A DNA stretch of 60,085 nucleotides from Cellulomonas sp. (GTDB lineage: Bacteria; Actinomycetota; Actinomycetes; Actinomycetales; Cellulomonadaceae): contig JADGOR010000003.1 in NCBI GenBank assembly GCA_017882855.1, forward strand, positions 1 through 60,085, given 5' to 3'. A program made the translations under genes and the position numbers. This document shows, piece after piece, positions 1 to 7,537 of this stretch (position 1 is its first letter; each line of letters opens with the position of its first letter). The notes under the pieces are model-generated. The model searched no databases and was not told where the DNA came from. It worked only from the letters and a program-made list of their open reading frames with translations.

Positions 1-1287
1 GCCCCAGATGACGTAGCCCCAGATGTTCTCGTTGTTGCCGTTCCACAGCACGAGCGACGGGTGCGGCATGAGGCGGACGACGTTCTCGCGCGCCTCGGCC
101 TCGACCTCGGAGCGGATCGGGTCCTCCTCCGGGTAGCTCGCGCACGCGAACAGGAAGTCCTGCCAGACCATGACCCCGGCTGCGTCGCAGACCTCGTAGA
201 AGTCCTCGGTCTCGTAGATCCCGCCGCCCCAGACCCGGAGCAGGTTCATCCCCGCCGAGGTGGCCTTGCCGATGCTGCGCTCGTACTGCGCGCGAGTGAC
301 CCGGGTGAGCAGGTGGTCGTCCGGGATCCAGTTCGCGCCCTTGACGAAGATCGGGCGGCCGTTGACCCGGAAGGTGAACGAAGTGCCGATCTCGTCGGGG
401 CTCGTGTCGAGCTCGACCGTGCGGAAGCCGATCCGGCACTGATACGTGTCGAGCGCGGCGTCCCCGGTGGCAAGGCTGACGGTGAGGTCGTACAGCGGCT
501 GCTCGCCGTGGCCCAGCGGCCACCAGACGTCTACCTCGGGCACCTCGACGACGACGACGGCGCTCGTCTCGCCGGGGCCGACCGACACCTCGGCACGTAC
601 CCCGGCGACGGAAGCGGTGACGGTGAGCGGCGCGCCGTCGGCCAGGCCGAGCCCGGAGCGCTCGATCGCGACGTGCGCCTCGAGCCGTCCGGCTGTCCCG
701 TCCGTGGTGACGAGCGGGCGCACGGTGGCGAGTCGCGCGACCCGCCACCGCTGCAGCTCGACCGGCTTCCAGATGCCCGCGGTCTGCAGGTCCGGTCCCC
801 AGTCCCAGCCGAAGGAGCAGGCCATCTTGCGCACCATGTTGAAGGGGTGCTGGTTGGTGTGCGCCCGCTCGCCGAGCTCGTCCTCGACCTCCTCGGCGTA
901 CTCGAGCGCCGAGCGGAAGTCGACGGTGAGGTGGTGCGCGCCATCGGCGTCGATGCCGGGGCGGGCCAGCACCGCGCGCAGGTCGAACCGGTAGGAACGG
1001 TGCATGTTCTTGGTCAGCCCGAGCAGCGCACCGTCCATCCGGACGGTCGCGACGGTGTCCAGGCCGTGGAAGACCAGGTCGACCCGCTCGTCGTCGGCCG
1101 GCGGCACGGTGGCGACCGCCGTCTCGTACCGCCAGCTCGCGCGATGCGACCAGACGAGCGCGTCCTCGTTGAGGTCGAGGTAGGGGTCCGGGATGAGGCC
1201 GGCCGCGAGCAGGTCCGGGTGCGTGCTGCCCGGGACCGTCGCGGGGATCACCTGCCCGACGATGTTCTCGGGGAGAGGGCCGCCCAC
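1..1287 (-). CDS. Beta-mannosidase, glycoside hydrolase family 2 (N-terminal part; runs off the window edge)
   Basis: Hydrolyses terminal beta-D-mannose residues from manno-oligosaccharides. The minus-strand frame is open from 1287 to base 1. It shows the sugar-binding/jelly-roll start (PGSTHPDLL, DPYLDLNE, WRYE), the very characteristic RKMACSFGWDWGP, then WGGGIYE and NGNNEN, whose Glu is the family acid/base. The nucleophile Glu would lie outside the window. The coordinates use the first GTG after an in-frame TAG at 1300-1302. The natural start is probably ATG at 1344 with GAAGAG upstream, which would put the amber codon at codon 15. Either the gene is disrupted, it starts late, or the base is a sequencing error. 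The family call is firm; intactness is unsure. Confidence 0.8.
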   Translation of the reverse strand, partial: MGGPLPENIVGQVIPATVPGSTHPDLLAAGLIPDPYLDLNEDALVWSHRASWRYETAVATVPPADDERVDLVFHGLDTVATVRMDGALLGLTKNMHRSYRFDLRAVLARPGIDADGAHHLTVDFRSALEYAEEVEDELGERAHTNQHPFNMVRKMACSFGWDWGPDLQTAGIWKPVELQRWRVARLATVRPLVTTDGTAGRLEAHVAIERSGLGLADGAPLTVTASVAGVRAEVSVGPGETSAVVVVEVPEVDVWWPLGHGEQPLYDLTVSLATGDAALDTYQCRIGFRTVELDTSPDEIGTSFTFRVNGRPIFVKGANWIPDDHLLTRVTRAQYERSIGKATSAGMNLLRVWGGGIYETEDFYEVCDAAGVMVWQDFLFACASYPEEDPIRSEVEAEARENVVRLMPHPSLVLWNGNNENIWGYVIWG

Positions 1288-1344
1288 GCCACGGAGCGTC
1301 TAGCCGTCGTGAACCTGGGTCACAGTGCGATGCAGGGAAGGCAT
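1288..1344 (-). other. Apparent original 5' end of the GH2 gene, cut off by an in-frame amber codon
   Basis: Reading minus from ATG 1344 (GAAGAG seven bases upstream) gives MPSLHRTVTQVHDG, then TAG (1302-1300), then TLRGVGG in the same frame. Beta-mannosidases typically begin with a short HDGWxLR-like segment, so the stop sits where a Trp codon (TGG) is expected. One G-to-A change explains it. Confidence 0.6.
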
Positions 1345-1386
1345 AGGTGTCTCTTCGGTGGCGTCGTCGGGGTGGAGGCTCGCGGA

Positions 1387-1400
1387 TCGAATCGATTCGA
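1387..1400. promoter_or_regulatory. Perfect 14-bp palindrome, candidate LacI-family operator
   Basis: TCGAATCGATTCGA is a perfect inverted repeat with a central CG, the shape of many LacI/GalR operators. It lies 43 bases upstream of the GH2 ATG (1344) in the gap shared with prfB. Control of the mannosidase by a sugar-responsive repressor is inferred; no regulator gene is visible. Confidence 0.35.
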
Positions 1401-1450
1401 CAGCGTTGGGGATGAGTGTCTCACCGGGCCGAGTCACGCCGGAAATCGCG

Positions 1451-1456
1451 TAGGCT
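1451..1456 (+). promoter_or_regulatory. -10 element (TAGGCT) of prfB, probably leaderless
   Basis: TAGGCT ends eight bases before the GTG at 1465 and there is no Shine-Dalgarno sequence. This spacing puts the transcript start at or next to the start codon. Confidence 0.5.
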
Positions 1457-1464
1457 GACCTGTT

Positions 1465-2595
1465 GTGGCAAATGTCGAATGGCCCGTCGAGATCCGCGCG
1501 CTCCGCAGCACCCTCGAGACGATCACCGCCGTCAGCGACCCCGAGTCGTTGCGTGCGCGCGTCGCGGACCTGTCCGTGCAGGCCTCAGCCCAGGACCTGT
1601 GGGATGACCCCGATTCGGCGCAGAAGGTGACCACCGAGCTGTCCCAGACCCAGGCCGAGCTCGACCGGCTGTCCAACATGGCGAGCCGGATCAACGACCT
1701 CGAGACGCTCGTCGAGATGGCGACCGAGGCGGGCTCCAACGAGGCGGTGGCCGAAGCCGAGGTGCTGGCCGAGGCAGAGGTCGAGTTCGCCGGGCTGCGC
1801 AAGGACCTCGGCGAGCTCGAGGTGCGGACCCTGCTCAGCGGCGAGTACGACAAGCGCGAGGCGGTCATCACGATCCGGTCCGGCGCGGGCGGCGTGGACG
1901 CCGCGGACTTCGCCGAGATGCTGCTGCGGATGTACTTGCGCTGGGCCGAGCGGCACGGCTACCCGACTGCGGTGCTCGACACCTCCTACGCGGAAGAGGC
2001 CGGGTTGAAGTCGGCGACCTTCGAGGTCAAGGTGCCGTACGCGTACGGCAACCTGTCCGTCGAGGCGGGCACGCACCGGCTGGTCCGGATCTCACCGTTC
2101 GACAACCAGGGCCGCCGGCAGACCTCGTTCGCCGCGGTCGAGGTGATCCCGCTGATCGCCCAGACGGACACCATCGAGATCCCGGAGAACGAGATCAAGG
2201 TGGACGTGTTCCGCTCGTCCGGCCCGGGCGGCCAGTCCGTCAACACGACGGACTCGGCGGTGCGGCTCACCCACATCCCGACCGGCATCGTCGTGTCCAT
2301 GCAGAACGAGAAGTCGCAGATCCAGAACCGCGCGGCTGCGCTGAGGGTGCTGCAGTCCCGGCTCCTGCTGCAGCGCCAGGCCGAGGAGAGCGCCACCAAG
2401 AAGGCGATGGCCGGCGACGTCAAGGCGAGCTGGGGCGACCAGATGCGGTCCTACGTGCTGCAGCCCTACCAGATGGTCAAGGACCTGCGCACCGAGTACG
2501 AGGTCAGCAACCCGGCGGCCGTGTTCGACGGCGACATCGACGGGTTCCTGGAGGCCGGCATCCGCTGGCGTCGGAGCGCGGAGCGCAAGGCGTAG
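1465..2595 (+). CDS. prfB: Peptide chain release factor 2 (RF2)
   Basis: Cytoplasmic class I release factor that recognises UGA and UAA and triggers peptide release at the ribosome. The 376-residue protein is full length. It has an N-terminal coiled-coil domain (about 20-110), the SPF codon-recognition tripeptide at 210-212, and the GGQ catalytic motif at 255-257 within [16 protein letters not shown]. Unlike Escherichia coli prfB, the frame is continuous with no programmed UGA frameshift near codon 26. GTG start after a leaderless-type -10. The following genes are convergent pilus genes; the frequent prfB-ftsE neighbour is not adjacent here. Confidence 0.97.
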   Translation: MANVEWPVEIRALRSTLETITAVSDPESLRARVADLSVQASAQDLWDDPDSAQKVTTELSQTQAELDRLSNMASRINDLETLVEMATEAGSNEAVAEAEVLAEAEVEFAGLRKDLGELEVRTLLSGEYDKREAVITIRSGAGGVDAADFAEMLLRMYLRWAERHGYPTAVLDTSYAEEAGLKSATFEVKVPYAYGNLSVEAGTHRLVRISPFDNQGRRQTSFAAVEVIPLIAQTDTIEIPENEIKVDVFRSSGPGGQSVNTTDSAVRLTHIPTGIVVSMQNEKSQIQNRAAALRVLQSRLLLQRQAEESATKKAMAGDVKASWGDQMRSYVLQPYQMVKDLRTEYEVSNPAAVFDGDIDGFLEAGIRWRRSAERKA

Positions 2596-2649
2596 GCGCG
2601 GCCCCGGCCAGCGTGACGGCGCAGGCGGCGCGCTGCCGGCCGGTTCGGC

Positions 2650-3174
2650 CTACCCGTCCCACGCTCGGGCGTGTGCCGTCACCCGTAGCTCGATCCCGTC
2701 CGACCAGGGCGCCGTCACCCAGCTGATCAGCGCCGGCTTCGCCACCGCGGCGAGGGTCACGTCAGCGGTGCGGCCGTCCGGCGTCGAGGCATCGACGACC
2801 GCCAATCCGTCGAACCGCTGGACCAGCGCACGGTGCCGGGCGAGACGGTCCTCGACCGAGGCTCGGACGCCGTCGTCGGTCAGCAAGAGCGCGGTACCGG
2901 GCCCGGGCCCGGTCAGCTCACCGCGGTAGAACGCGCCCTGGTCGATCGCGTCGGCGGCGTCGGCCGCGAGCGAGTCGGCCAGGGCCTGGAGCCGCTTGCG
3001 CTCGATGTGGATGCTCGACGCCGAGACGACGACGGTCACCAGGAGCAGCGCGATCACGCCGTACGCGATCGAGAGAAGGAGGACCTGGCCGTCGTCGCCC
3101 CGCGCGGCGCGGAAGCGTCGGAGCTTGCTCGATCGGGCCCCGCGGCCGTGCATTGGTCGCTCACCGCGCCTCAT
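2650..3174 (-). CDS. TadG-like pilus assembly protein (Flp/TadE-G type)
   Basis: Last gene of the Tad operon. The 174 residues start with a basic segment followed by RGDDGQVLLLSIAYG, a single hydrophobic helix (about 30-52) and the polar helix HIERKRLQALADSLAADAADA, typical of the N-terminal TadE/TadG-like region of Tad minor pilins. The rest is a small extracytoplasmic domain. TadG proteins are often much longer, so this is a short actinobacterial form. ATG at 3174 overlaps the upstream TadE stop by four bases (ATGA). A role as minor pseudopilin in Flp pilus assembly is inferred from family and operon. Confidence 0.75.
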   Translation of the reverse strand: MRRGERPMHGRGARSSKLRRFRAARGDDGQVLLLSIAYGVIALLLVTVVVSASSIHIERKRLQALADSLAADAADAIDQGAFYRGELTGPGPGTALLLTDDGVRASVEDRLARHRALVQRFDGLAVVDASTPDGRTADVTLAAVAKPALISWVTAPWSDGIELRVTAHARAWDG

Positions 3175-3710
3175 GGCCGGCCGGCCGCGTAGGGCGCGAG
3201 CGGCGCGATGCTCTCGGCACTCACCGTCACCGACATCGGGATGACGTCCTGAACGAACGAGGGGACCGCCGGGAGAGCAACGTCGACCGTGACGCGCACG
3301 CTCATGTCGTCGCCGGCGGCATCGCAGCGCGGCGTCGTACAGGCGAACTTCAGGGCGCGGGTCGCATCGACGTCGTGGAAGCCCTGGTCAGCGAAGGCGA
3401 GCTCGACCGCGACACCGGCCCTAGCGGCCGCGGCCGCGGGGTCATCGGCGGTGGACAGCACCCGGGCGGCCTCCCGAGCGGCTCCCTCGGCGGCGAAGGA
3501 CGCCGCCTGGATCCGACCGACGACGAGCACGAGGTACACCGTGGGAACGAGGAGCAGCAGCGCGACGCCCAAGAACTCGACAACGGCGTTGCCCGCGTCG
3601 CCACCGCTGGCCAGGGCCGACACACGCCGGGCGCGCCATGCCGTGGCCGCGCGTCCGGCGCGTGCCACCAATCGCACCGAAACGGCCCACAGCCCACCTG
3701 GCGCGGTCAC
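3171..3710 (-). CDS. TadE-like minor pilin
   Basis: 179 residues. After a basic leader of about 37 residues comes GGDAGNAVVEFLGVALLLL, a prepilin-like junction with Glu at +5 counted after the Gly, then a transmembrane helix and AAREAARVLSTAD, the usual TadE Ala/Arg-rich helix. The two cysteines in CTTPRC (about 127-132) could form a disulfide outside the cell. It overlaps both neighbours by four bases, so translational coupling is likely. Probable minor pilin of the Flp/Tad apparatus. Confidence 0.8.
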   Translation of the reverse strand: MTAPGGLWAVSVRLVARAGRAATAWRARRVSALASGGDAGNAVVEFLGVALLLLVPTVYLVLVVGRIQAASFAAEGAAREAARVLSTADDPAAAAARAGVAVELAFADQGFHDVDATRALKFACTTPRCDAAGDDMSVRVTVDVALPAVPSFVQDVIPMSVTVSAESIAPLAPYAAGRP

Positions 3711-4093
3711 GGCTGCTCACGCACCGCGTGTCCCCGAACCGTCAGCGCATCAGCGGGACCCAAGAGACCGACCAGCGGCAGCGGTGCCGTCACGCGCACC
3801 TCGACCATCTCGACCCCGTCGGCCACGATGACGTCGGCCTCGACGTCCTGCGCGAAGCGCGGCGCCAGCGAAACCCTGATCAGGTCACGTGTTCGGTCGG
3901 CGCCGTCCTCGGGCGTCCGGTCCGCGAGCGCGCCGAATCGCGCGCCCTCTGAGGCGCAGTCCGTCAGCGTGTTCCGGATGTGCTGGACGAGAGCGAGCTG
4001 GACCACTCCAGCAAACAAGAGCGTGACGAGGCTCGCCACGAGGACGAAGTCGACGATCGCCGAGCCCGCGTCCCCGCGAGTGGCCCGCTTCAC
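3707..4093 (-). CDS. TadE family protein, second copy
   Basis: 128 residues beginning MKRATRGDAGSAIVDF, with a short basic leader, Gly, and Asp instead of Glu at +5, then a transmembrane helix to about residue 31. The polar segment RNTLTDCASEGARFGALAD is the conserved TadE helix. The C-terminal part is a small beta-rich domain. It is coupled by ATGA overlaps to the pilin-like gene upstream and the other TadE-like gene downstream. A paralogue or heteromeric partner of the next protein is likely. Confidence 0.8.
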   Translation of the reverse strand: MKRATRGDAGSAIVDFVLVASLVTLLFAGVVQLALVQHIRNTLTDCASEGARFGALADRTPEDGADRTRDLIRVSLAPRFAQDVEADVIVADGVEMVEVRVTAPLPLVGLLGPADALTVRGHAVREQP

Positions 4094-4299
4094 ACCCCGG
4101 TGACGCGGTCGATCGCGGTCTGGAAGACGTTGACCAGCGCAGGGCCGGCGATGGCCCAGAGAGCGATCACCAGCCCCGCCGTCATGAGCGTGACGAGCAC
4201 CCAGCCGGGAACATCACCCCGGTCGCTCTCCCCGCGCGCCGCTCGCGCGAATCGGCAGCGCAAGCGAGCGCCGTGGGCCAGCAGGCCAGTTCTCGACAT
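4090..4299 (-). CDS. Small pilin-like membrane protein, candidate Flp pilin
   Basis: 69 residues: about 30 basic residues, then SDRGDVPGWVLVTLMTAG and one long hydrophobic helix to the C-terminus. Size, single helix and position between tadC and the tadE genes fit the major Flp pilin. It lacks the Glu normally at +5 of the mature pilin: if processing follows the PG, +5 is Thr. A strong GGAGG lies upstream of the ATG. The 73-base gap after tadC gives room for a separate promoter, as expected for a highly expressed pilin. Pilin identity is inferred; another small Tad membrane component is possible. Confidence 0.6.
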   Translation of the reverse strand: MSRTGLLAHGARLRCRFARAARGESDRGDVPGWVLVTLMTAGLVIALWAIAGPALVNVFQTAIDRVTGV

Positions 4300-4372
4300 C
4301 AGTACCTCCGTGGATCGGTCCGAGCAGTGGATGGGGCGTTGAGCACGGGTTCGACCGGCTGCTGCGAGCGCT

Positions 4373-5314
4373 TCACAGGCCGACCCGCAAGACCGCGAGG
4401 CCCGGGAAGACGGCGAAGGCCACCGTGACCGGGAGGATGAGGAAGACGACCGGCACCATCATGAGTACTTCCTTGCGTCCGCCGGCCTCCATCAGAGCGC
4501 GCTGACGCGCGTCGCGGACGTCTTGTGCCTGAGCGCGAAGGACATCCGCAAGTGGAGTGCCGCGATCAACCGCCACGGCGACGCCGTCGGCAAATCTGCG
4601 CACCGCCGACAGGCTGGCGCGGTCCGCGAGCCGCTCGAGCGCCATCGTGAGCGGCATCCCCGACCTCGCATCCGAGAGCGTTCGCTCCAGCTCGCCCGCG
4701 AGCTCGCCTCCCGTCGATCGCACCACCCGCTCGAGAGCGCCGACAGCACCCTCACCCGCGCCGACCGACAGGGCAAGCAGCTCCGCAACCGTCGGGAACT
4801 CGGCCGAGATCCGCTCCTCACGTCGAGCAACCTGGCGAGACAGCGCCTGATCTCGGAGAAGCACGCCGGCCAGTCCTGCCGCGAGCACGAAGACCGTCAA
4901 CGACGCAGCATTCGCGCCCCGGCTCGCAATGAGCGTGAGTGCCAGCGCGAGCGACGCACCGAGTCCGAGAACCCCCCAGACGACTTGCTCCGCGCGGAAC
5001 TGCTCGACGCTCGTCCCCCGCCCCGCGCGTTCGAGCCGCATCCGGACCGTCGCGGTCGGCGAGCCCAGTCGTTCGACGAGGCGCAACGCGTCGGCCATCA
5101 CCGGCGAGATCAAGCGCTCGAGGGTCGGGAACGGCGTCCGTGCGGGCGTCTCCCGAAGAAGGCCGGAAGACGACGAACGGATCCGCAGGTACGGAGCGAT
5201 CCGGTCAGCAAGCCGGACCCTGCGCGACGCGAGCGTCCAGACCACGAGCCACAGCCCTACCCCGCCAAGTAGCCCGATGGCAGCACCCGAGGCCGATGCG
5301 GACATCCCCGTCAT
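4373..5314 (-). CDS. tadC: Tad secretion system inner-membrane protein TadC (GspF/T2SSF domain)
   Basis: 313-residue polytopic membrane protein. The order is an N-terminal helix (about 8-26), a cytoplasmic loop, two helices (about 100-145), the T2SSF cytoplasmic domain (EFPTVAELLALSVGAGEGA to about 265) and a C-terminal hydrophobic pair ending VFPGLAVLRVGL. TadB and TadC form the membrane platform on which the TadA ATPase acts. ATG at 5314 overlaps the tadB stop (ATGA). A longer frame continues upstream, but that part is antisense-free shadow of tadB and was not used. Confidence 0.85.
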   Translation of the reverse strand: MTGMSASASGAAIGLLGGVGLWLVVWTLASRRVRLADRIAPYLRIRSSSSGLLRETPARTPFPTLERLISPVMADALRLVERLGSPTATVRMRLERAGRGTSVEQFRAEQVVWGVLGLGASLALALTLIASRGANAASLTVFVLAAGLAGVLLRDQALSRQVARREERISAEFPTVAELLALSVGAGEGAVGALERVVRSTGGELAGELERTLSDARSGMPLTMALERLADRASLSAVRRFADGVAVAVDRGTPLADVLRAQAQDVRDARQRALMEAGGRKEVLMMVPVVFLILPVTVAFAVFPGLAVLRVGL

Positions 5315-6171
5315 CGCAGCACCCGGGGTTCCTCGGGGAGCCGCCCGATGCGGAGCATCGAGAGGTACGCGACAACGGAAGCCACGGCGCCGAGGGTCAA
5401 GACCGTGACGCCGGCAACGGAGTTGTACGCCGCTACGGCCTCCGGTCGGCTGGCAAGCAGTGCGAGGACCACCCAGGGGGCCGCGACCGCCAGCCGTGCA
5501 GCGTTGACCGTCCAGCTCTGTCGCGCCTCGAGCTCGCCGCGAGTCCGGGCGTCGTCGCGCAGGAAGGTGGAGACGGTCCGGAGGAGGCGCCCGAGGTCGG
5601 TACCTCCGACATCCCGCGTGAGCCTGAGAGCCTCGACAATCCGGTCCGCCACCGGATCGGCGAGCCGGTTCTTGAGGGCGTCGAGCGAGTCGCCGAATCG
5701 ACCTGTCACACGGTAGTCGGCCGCGAACGCGCGGAACGGCTCGCGCAGCTCGACCGGGCCGCGCTCGCCGACCTGGCCCAGTGCCTCCGGGAGTGAGAGT
5801 CCCGCACGAATGCCGGATGCGAGATTGTCGACCACTTCTGGCCAGACGTCCCGGAGAAGGCCGCGGCGGCGGCGGGCGCGAGAACGAACAAGCGCGGTCG
5901 GGGCCGCAGCCGCTGCCGCGGCAAAGAAGAAGGCAATGGCTGGAGAACGACTGAACAGAGCGACGATGCCGAAGGCGAGGACCCCTATCCCGGAGCTCAC
6001 CGCGATGAGCGCCGTCGGGGTGACCGTCGGTGAGCCCGCCTGGACGAGAAGGTCTTGAGCTCGCACCGACCACCCGGCCGGGCGTGTTCGACGCTCTTCC
6101 TCAGGTTCCCAGAACGACCACCAGACCGTGAACGCGCCCGCTCCGAGCAGTAGACCCACGACGGTTCCCAC
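5311..6171 (-). CDS. tadB: Tad secretion system inner-membrane protein TadB (GspF/T2SSF domain)
   Basis: 286 residues. An N-terminal helix, two central helices (about 50-95) and the T2SSF domain (VVDNLASGIRAGLSLPEALG, then RLTRDVGGTDLGRLLRTVS) are followed by two C-terminal helices. It partners TadC as the platform for Flp pilus assembly. GTG 6171 is chosen because tadA ends at 6185 and GAGGGG lies just upstream; an ATG-started frame reaching 6540 would run through tadA. tadA and tadB are 13 bases apart and tadB overlaps tadC, so the genes form one operon. Confidence 0.85.
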   Translation of the reverse strand: MGTVVGLLLGAGAFTVWWSFWEPEEERRTRPAGWSVRAQDLLVQAGSPTVTPTALIAVSSGIGVLAFGIVALFSRSPAIAFFFAAAAAAAPTALVRSRARRRRGLLRDVWPEVVDNLASGIRAGLSLPEALGQVGERGPVELREPFRAFAADYRVTGRFGDSLDALKNRLADPVADRIVEALRLTRDVGGTDLGRLLRTVSTFLRDDARTRGELEARQSWTVNAARLAVAAPWVVLALLASRPEAVAAYNSVAGVTVLTLGAVASVVAYLSMLRIGRLPEEPRVLR

Positions 6172-6184
6172 TGGTGGCCCCCCC

Positions 6185-7411
6185 TCACGGCTGCGCGCGA
6201 AGCAACGACTGAAGGTCCAGCCCCACCCGCGCGAAGCGCTCGGGGCGAGGCGCGAAGCCGTCCGCTCGCACCAGGGCTTCGCCGAGCCGGTGGTAGAGGA
6301 CCGACGCCTCCACGACGCCCTGCTCGACCCGACCGGGAACACCCAAGATCTCGGCAACCCGGCGTGCGCCCGCTCGATCGAGATCGAGGTGCACCACCAG
6401 GTCCACGGCGGACGCGACCGTGGGCACGACGAAACGATCCGAGACGTTCTCACCGGCGAGGAGAGGGAGGGTGCAGATCTTGGTGAGTGCCTCACGCGCC
6501 GAGTTTGCGTGGATCGTGCACATCCCCGGGATTCCCGCATTCAGCGCGACCAGCAGGTCGAGTGCCTCAGCCTCGCGGACCTCCCCGATGATGATCCGGC
6601 TCGGCCGCATCCGCAGCGCCTCCTTGACCAGCCGGCGCAACGGAATCTCCCCCGTTCCCTCGAGGCTGGGTTGGCGACACTGCATCGCGACGACATCGCG
6701 ATGAGAGGTCTTGAGCTCGAACACCTCCTCACACGTGACGATCCGCTCACGAGGCGGGATCGAGCCTGCGAGCGCGTTGAGCATCGTTGTCTTGCCGCTC
6801 TGGGTGGCGCCCGAGACGAGGATGTTGAGACCCGCGCGCACCGACGCGTCGAGGAAGGTCGCGGCTCCCTCGGTGAGCGAGCCGAGCGCGACCAGGTCGC
6901 GCAGATGGGTTGCGCGGACGACGTACTTGCGGATGTTGATCGCCCAGTGCCGGCGGGTTACGTCGGGGATCACGACATGGAGCCGCTCGCCGCCGGGCAT
7001 CGAAGCGTCGACGAACGGGCTCGAAAGATCAAGCCGGCGTCCGGAGATCTTCAACATCTGCTCGACCAGATCACGGACCTGTGACCCGGTCAGCAGCGTG
7101 GTCGTCAGCTCCGGCTCGCCGTTACGCGCGACGAAGACCTCAGTGGGCGAGTTGATCCAGATCTCCTCGATCTCGTCGTCGTCGAGCAGGACCTGCAGCG
7201 GGCCGAAGCCAGCAACGGCGGCGACGACGGCGTGCGCAACAGCTGCCGGGTCGGCGAGCGCTGGGACGGCGCCATGGAGCGACCGCTCGTCGTAATCGGC
7301 GATGGCGTCGTCGACCAGCGCGCGGATGCCTTCGACGTCACGCAGTGGGTCCAGACCACGCCGCCGGATGAGTTCGCGCACCTCGCCTTCGAGGATCGCC
7401 ACGCCCTCCAT
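6185..7411 (-). CDS. tadA: Tad/CpaF-family pilus assembly ATPase
   Basis: 408-residue cytoplasmic ATPase of the type II/IV secretion family that powers Flp pilus assembly through TadB/TadC. The N-terminal domain (about 1-165) is followed by Walker A GATQSGKT at 201-208, the Asp-box region TCEEVFEL at 226-233, Walker B RIIIGE at 272-277 and the His box TIHANSA at 299-305. ATG 7411 is preceded by GGGGAG. A frame extends about 36 codons further upstream, but that part is unlike the family. First gene of the operon; no TadZ/CpaE or prepilin peptidase is in the window. Confidence 0.92.
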   Translation of the reverse strand: MEGVAILEGEVRELIRRRGLDPLRDVEGIRALVDDAIADYDERSLHGAVPALADPAAVAHAVVAAVAGFGPLQVLLDDDEIEEIWINSPTEVFVARNGEPELTTTLLTGSQVRDLVEQMLKISGRRLDLSSPFVDASMPGGERLHVVIPDVTRRHWAINIRKYVVRATHLRDLVALGSLTEGAATFLDASVRAGLNILVSGATQSGKTTMLNALAGSIPPRERIVTCEEVFELKTSHRDVVAMQCRQPSLEGTGEIPLRRLVKEALRMRPSRIIIGEVREAEALDLLVALNAGIPGMCTIHANSAREALTKICTLPLLAGENVSDRFVVPTVASAVDLVVHLDLDRAGARRVAEILGVPGRVEQGVVEASVLYHRLGEALVRADGFAPRPERFARVGLDLQSLLRAQP

Positions 7412-7461
7412 CACGTCTCCCCTGCTCTGGACTCGATCGCCACGACGCAGGCCAAGTGGCG

Positions 7462-7520
7462 GGTGGCGCCACCAGAGACTAGGACAAACCGGACGGCCCG
7501 CGCAGGCCTTTGTGGACAAA
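7462..7520 (-). promoter_or_regulatory. Promoter region of the tad operon with two dyads, one containing a DnaA-box sequence
   Basis: On the minus strand TAGTCT (7481-7476) is a plausible -10. A perfect 12-bp palindrome GGTGGCGCCACC (7462-7473) lies across the expected transcript start. Upstream, a perfect dyad TTTGTCCACAAA (7509-7520) contains TTGTCCACA, the actinobacterial DnaA-box consensus. Function is inferred only. Confidence 0.35.
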
Positions 7521-7537
7521 CGCGATCATGAAACGCG

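Noticed and set aside
1387-1400. Palindrome as a second LexA box
   Set aside because: TCGAATCGATTCGA lacks the TCGAAC-N4-GTTCGA spacing, so it was treated as another type of operator.
1465-1560. Programmed frameshift in prfB
   Set aside because: The reading frame is continuous through the N-terminal region with no UGA, so the E. coli-type frameshift is absent.
7509-7520. DnaA box as part of a replication origin
   Set aside because: Only one such sequence is present, with no dnaA/dnaN genes or AT-rich stretch nearby.
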